A stretch of DNA of 25,623 nt from the NCBI GenBank assembly GCA_946482655.1, contig CAMLSA010000042.1, forward strand, positions 1 to 25,623. The letters run 5' to 3'. Source of the DNA: an uncultured Sphingomonas sp. (GTDB lineage Bacteria; Pseudomonadota; Alphaproteobacteria; Sphingomonadales; Sphingomonadaceae). This document shows, piece after piece, positions 22,802 to 25,623 of this stretch. A program made the translations under genes and the position numbers. Under the pieces are notes generated by a model that was not told the origin of the DNA, ran no database searches, and saw nothing but the letters and a program-made list of their open reading frames with translations. How positions within the stretch are numbered: the first letter of the stretch is position 1; every line of letters starts with the position of its first letter.

Positions 22802-24862
22802 TCAGCCCACCATCGCCCAGGTCGCGGCGGCGGCCAGGCCGAGCAGCATCACCAGCGCATAAGTATAGAGATAGCCCGACTGGGCGCGGCGCGCGATCGC
22901 GCCGGTCCCCGCCACCACCGCGGCGATGCCGTCAGGGCCGAAGCGGTCGATCGTGCCCTGATCGCCCTTCTTCCAGAAGATGCGGCCGAGCCAGAAGGCG
23001 GGGACGACGAACAGCACATGATAGAGTTCGTCGAAATACCATTTGTGGAGCAGGAAATCATAGAGCACCCGGAACTGCGCGGTGAAGCGAGCCGGGACCG
23101 TCCGGTCGATCAGATAGGCCCAGATAGCGATCAGCAGGCCGGCGATCATCACCACCGTCGCCGAGAGCTTCACCCACAAGGGCACATCGTGCATCGCGTG
23201 CATCAGATGCTCGTCGAAGGCGATGCTGCCTGCCCAGAAGGCCGCACCATGATGCGAGTCGAGGAAATAAGGCGCCCAATACCAGCCGGCGAAGATCGCG
23301 CCGAGCGAGAGCAGGGCCAGCGGGACCAGCATGGCGAGCGGGCTTTCGTGCGGATGATAGCCGGCGTCGCCTTCGACCACATGGCCATGATCATGGGCGC
23401 CTAGCGGCTCGTGCCCGGCATTCTCCTCGGACGGCGCGTCATGATGGCCGTGGCCGTGCGCGTCGTGCACAGCGTGCTGGATATGCTCGGATCCCGCCCA
23501 ACGCGGCGAGCCGAAGAAGGTGAGGAAGACGAGCCGCCACGAATAGAAGCTGGTCAGAAGGGCTGCGAACACTGCCACCGCGAAGGCGACTCCCGCCGAT
23601 GTCGCCCCATTGGCGAAGGCCGCCTCGATGATCGCATCCTTCGAATAGAAGCCGGCGAAGCCGAACACCCCGAGCACGCCGACGCCAGTGATCGCGAGCG
23701 TGCCGGCCATCATCGCCCAGTAGGTGAAGGGGATATGTTTCCTTAAGCCGCCATAATAGCGCATGTCCTGTTCATGGTGCATCGCGTGGATCACCGATCC
23801 CGCGCCGAGGAACAGCAGCGCCTTGAAGAAGGCATGGGTGAACAGGTGGAACATCGCCGCGCCATAGGCGCCGACGCCTGCCGCCATGAACATGTAGCCG
23901 AGCTGCGAGCAGGTCGAATAGGCGATCACCCGCTTGATGTCGGTCTGGCAGGTGCCGACCGTCGCCGCGAACAGCGCGGTGGCGGCACCGACGAAGGTGA
24001 CGACGTTCAGCGCGGTCTGGCTGACCTCGAACATCGGGGACAGGCGGCAGACCATGAACACGCCCGCCGTCACCATCGTCGCGGCGTGGATCAGCGCCGA
24101 CACCGGGGTCGGGCCCTCCATCGCGTCGGGTAACCAGGTGTGGAGGCCGAGCTGCGCCGACTTTCCCATCGCGCCGACGAACAGCAGCAGGCAGAGCAGC
24201 GTCATCAGGTCGACCCGCGCGCCGAGGAATCCGATCGAGGCGTCGGCATAGCCGGGTGCTGCGGCCAGGATCTCCGGGATCGAGACGGTGCCAAACACGA
24301 GGAAGGTGCCGAAGATGCCGAGCGAAAAGCCGAAATCGCCGACCCGGTTGACCACGAAGGCCTTGATCGCGGCGGCGTTGGCCGAGGGCTTGTGATACCA
24401 GAAGCCGATCAGCAGATAGGAGGCGAGGCCGACCCCTTCCCAGCCGAAGAACATCTGCACCAGACTGTCGGCGGTCACCAGCATCAGCATCGCGAAGGTG
24501 AACAGCGACAGATAGGCGAAAAAGCGCGGCTGGCTGTCGTCCTCCGCCATATAGCCCCAGCTATAAAGGTGGACGAGGCTCGACACGCTGGTGACGACCA
24601 CAAGCATCACGGCGGTCAGCGCGTCGACGCGCAGCGCCCAGTCGACGGCGAGTTCGCCCGACTGGATGAAGGTCAGCACCGGATGGACATGCGCGCTCAT
24701 CTGCCCGGTCATGAAGCCGATGAAGATCGGCCAGCTCAGCGCGCAGGAGATGAACAGCGCACCTGTGGTGATGCTCTTCGCGACGACATTGCCGAGCATG
24801 CGGTTGCCCAGACCCGCAACGATTGCCGCGAGCAACGGCAGGAAGACGATGGCGGTTATCAC
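22802..24862 (-). CDS. nuoL: NADH-quinone oxidoreductase subunit L
   Basis: A 686-residue distal proton-pumping subunit of complex I, with a GTG start at 24862, seven bases after the nuoK stop. Seen: [19 protein letters not shown] (helix 5 Glu), [20 protein letters not shown] (Lys234 with the antiporter motif), [37 protein letters not shown] and the C-terminal lateral helix region leading to the last membrane helices. Between residues 460 and 505 a soluble loop contains 13 histidines, far more than average, in the HGHHD/HDHGH pattern; such insertions occur in some alphaproteobacterial NuoL proteins. Otherwise length and order match the family. Confidence 0.97.
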   Translation of the reverse strand: MITAIVFLPLLAAIVAGLGNRMLGNVVAKSITTGALFISCALSWPIFIGFMTGQMSAHVHPVLTFIQSGELAVDWALRVDALTAVMLVVVTSVSSLVHLYSWGYMAEDDSQPRFFAYLSLFTFAMLMLVTADSLVQMFFGWEGVGLASYLLIGFWYHKPSANAAAIKAFVVNRVGDFGFSLGIFGTFLVFGTVSIPEILAAAPGYADASIGFLGARVDLMTLLCLLLFVGAMGKSAQLGLHTWLPDAMEGPTPVSALIHAATMVTAGVFMVCRLSPMFEVSQTALNVVTFVGAATALFAATVGTCQTDIKRVIAYSTCSQLGYMFMAAGVGAYGAAMFHLFTHAFFKALLFLGAGSVIHAMHHEQDMRYYGGLRKHIPFTYWAMMAGTLAITGVGVLGVFGFAGFYSKDAIIEAAFANGATSAGVAFAVAVFAALLTSFYSWRLVFLTFFGSPRWAGSEHIQHAVHDAHGHGHHDAPSEENAGHEPLGAHDHGHVVEGDAGYHPHESPLAMLVPLALLSLGAIFAGWYWAPYFLDSHHGAAFWAGSIAFDEHLMHAMHDVPLWVKLSATVVMIAGLLIAIWAYLIDRTVPARFTAQFRVLYDFLLHKWYFDELYHVLFVVPAFWLGRIFWKKGDQGTIDRFGPDGIAAVVAGTGAIARRAQSGYLYTYALVMLLGLAAAATWAMVG

Positions 24863-24869
24863 CGAAGGA

Positions 24870-25175
24870 TCACCCCTTCATCCGGTTGATGTCGTCGACC
24901 GCGATCGTACCCCGGCCGCGGAAGTAGATGACGAGGATGGCGAGCCCGATCGCTGCCTCGCCCGCCGCGACGGTGAGCACGAACATCGCGAACACCTGCC
25001 CCACGAGATCGCCGAGATAGGCCGAGAAGGCGACGAGATTTATGTTCACCGACAGCAGGATCAGCTCGATCGCCATCAGGATGATGATCACGTTCTTCCG
25101 GTTGAGAAAGATGCCGAAAACCCCCATCGCGAACAGGATCGCCGAGACGACCAGATAATGCTGGAGACCGATCAC
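24870..25175 (-). CDS. nuoK: NADH-quinone oxidoreductase subunit K
   Basis: A 101-residue, three-helix subunit of the complex I membrane arm. Seen: [32 protein letters not shown], read as helix 1-2 with the conserved Glu in MAIELIL, and [15 protein letters not shown] with the second key Glu. Both glutamates of the proton path are present. The GTG start at 25175 overlaps the nuoJ stop (GTGA), indicating coupled translation. Confidence 0.97.
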   Translation of the reverse strand: MIGLQHYLVVSAILFAMGVFGIFLNRKNVIIILMAIELILLSVNINLVAFSAYLGDLVGQVFAMFVLTVAAGEAAIGLAILVIYFRGRGTIAVDDINRMKG

Positions 25176-25623
25176 AGCTCCACCCCCTGGCCGACGGCCG
25201 GCTTGACGTTGCGGGTCGCCTCTTCGGGCCGGCGCATGTTCTGCCCGGCGACGTTCTGCGCCTTGACTCCGCCGCGGACGCGGTGGGTCAGCACGATCGC
25301 GCCGATCAGCGCGACCAGCAGCACGAGGCCGGCGCCCTCGAAGATGTAGAGATAGCGTGTGTAGAGCAGCGTGCCGACCGCCTCGATGTTCGAGACGCCC
25401 TCGGGGGTCGGCGCGACCCGTGACGCCATGTCGATCCCGCCCGCCTTCCAGGCGCCCACCGCGAAGATCATTTCGGCGGCGAGGATGATCACCAGCAGCA
25501 CGCCGAACGGCAGATATTGGGCGAATCCCGCGCGCAGTTCGGCGAAGTCGATGTCGAGCATCATCACCACGAACAGGAACAGCACCGCGACCGCGCCGAC
25601 ATAGACGATGACGAGCAGCATCG
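25172..25623 (-). CDS. nuoJ: NADH-quinone oxidoreductase subunit J (partial, N-terminus beyond window)
   Basis: The last ~150 residues of NuoJ, running off the right edge; the ATG at 25621 is an internal Met, since NuoJ normally has about 50 more residues before it. Seen: [21 protein letters not shown], the family's helix 3 with its pi-bulge region ([12 protein letters not shown]), the two later helices and VLTHRVR near the C-terminus. Complex I membrane-arm subunit. It overlaps nuoK by GTGA. Confidence 0.96.
   Translation of the reverse strand, partial: MLLVIVYVGAVAVLFLFVVMMLDIDFAELRAGFAQYLPFGVLLVIILAAEMIFAVGAWKAGGIDMASRVAPTPEGVSNIEAVGTLLYTRYLYIFEGAGLVLLVALIGAIVLTHRVRGGVKAQNVAGQNMRRPEEATRNVKPAVGQGVEL

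Noticed and set aside
21313..23085. 590-residue plus-strand open frame over nuoM and nuoL
   Set aside because: Antisense to conserved nuo genes, with low-complexity Arg/Asp/His/Gln composition and no motif.
1..25623. CRISPR arrays, insertion sequences, integrases
   Set aside because: No regularly spaced direct repeats, transposase or tyrosine recombinase motifs were seen on either strand.

Overview
The window reads as a chromosomal segment of a high-GC alphaproteobacterium, most likely a sphingomonad (Sphingomonas/Rhizorhabdus type). This rests on protein content and gene order: nuoJKLMN followed by birA, coaX, an RNase J gene and a small DUF1467 membrane protein; a hisC-tyrA pair divergent from metX-metW; and an MJ0042 zinc-ribbon protein divergent from ftsE-ftsX, a DUF218 protein and a plsC-type acyltransferase. 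The assignment is inferred by recognition, not by a search.

Two regions differ in character. Positions 1 to about 5461 are accessory. They hold the C-terminal part of an Eco57I/TaqI-like adenine DNA methyltransferase (+ strand, cut by the window start). Converging on it is a tight three-gene minus-strand operon: a 760-residue protein with two separate GHKL ATPase modules (an Hsp90/MORC-like one in front, a histidine-kinase-like one behind), a 364-residue protein with a receiver-like N-terminus and a four-cysteine zinc-binding C-terminus, and a 231-residue protein of no recognised family. The last two methyltransferase/operon stop codons interlock in a CTAG. This block ends at a tRNA-Leu(GAG) gene (5462-5548, minus), with about 430 bp of apparently non-coding sequence in between that contains a nested palindrome. 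A tRNA edge plus methyltransferase and sensor-type ATPases suggests a genomic island carrying a defence or signalling system. This is the part most worth follow-up.

Positions 5462 to 25623 are core genome. In order: tRNA-Leu, a 6-phosphofructokinase, a membrane zinc-ribbon protein (all minus); ftsE, ftsX, a DUF218 protein and an acylglycerolphosphate acyltransferase (plus, overlapping or nearly so); prephenate dehydrogenase and histidinol-phosphate aminotransferase (minus); metX and metW plus a secreted M28 metallopeptidase (plus); then an unbroken minus-strand run transcribed from beyond the right edge: nuoJ (partial), nuoK, nuoL, nuoM, nuoN, birA, coaX, rnj, DUF1467. The functions are respiratory complex I, cofactor metabolism, RNA turnover, division, and methionine, tyrosine and histidine synthesis. 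No insertion sequence, integrase, CRISPR array or rRNA was seen.
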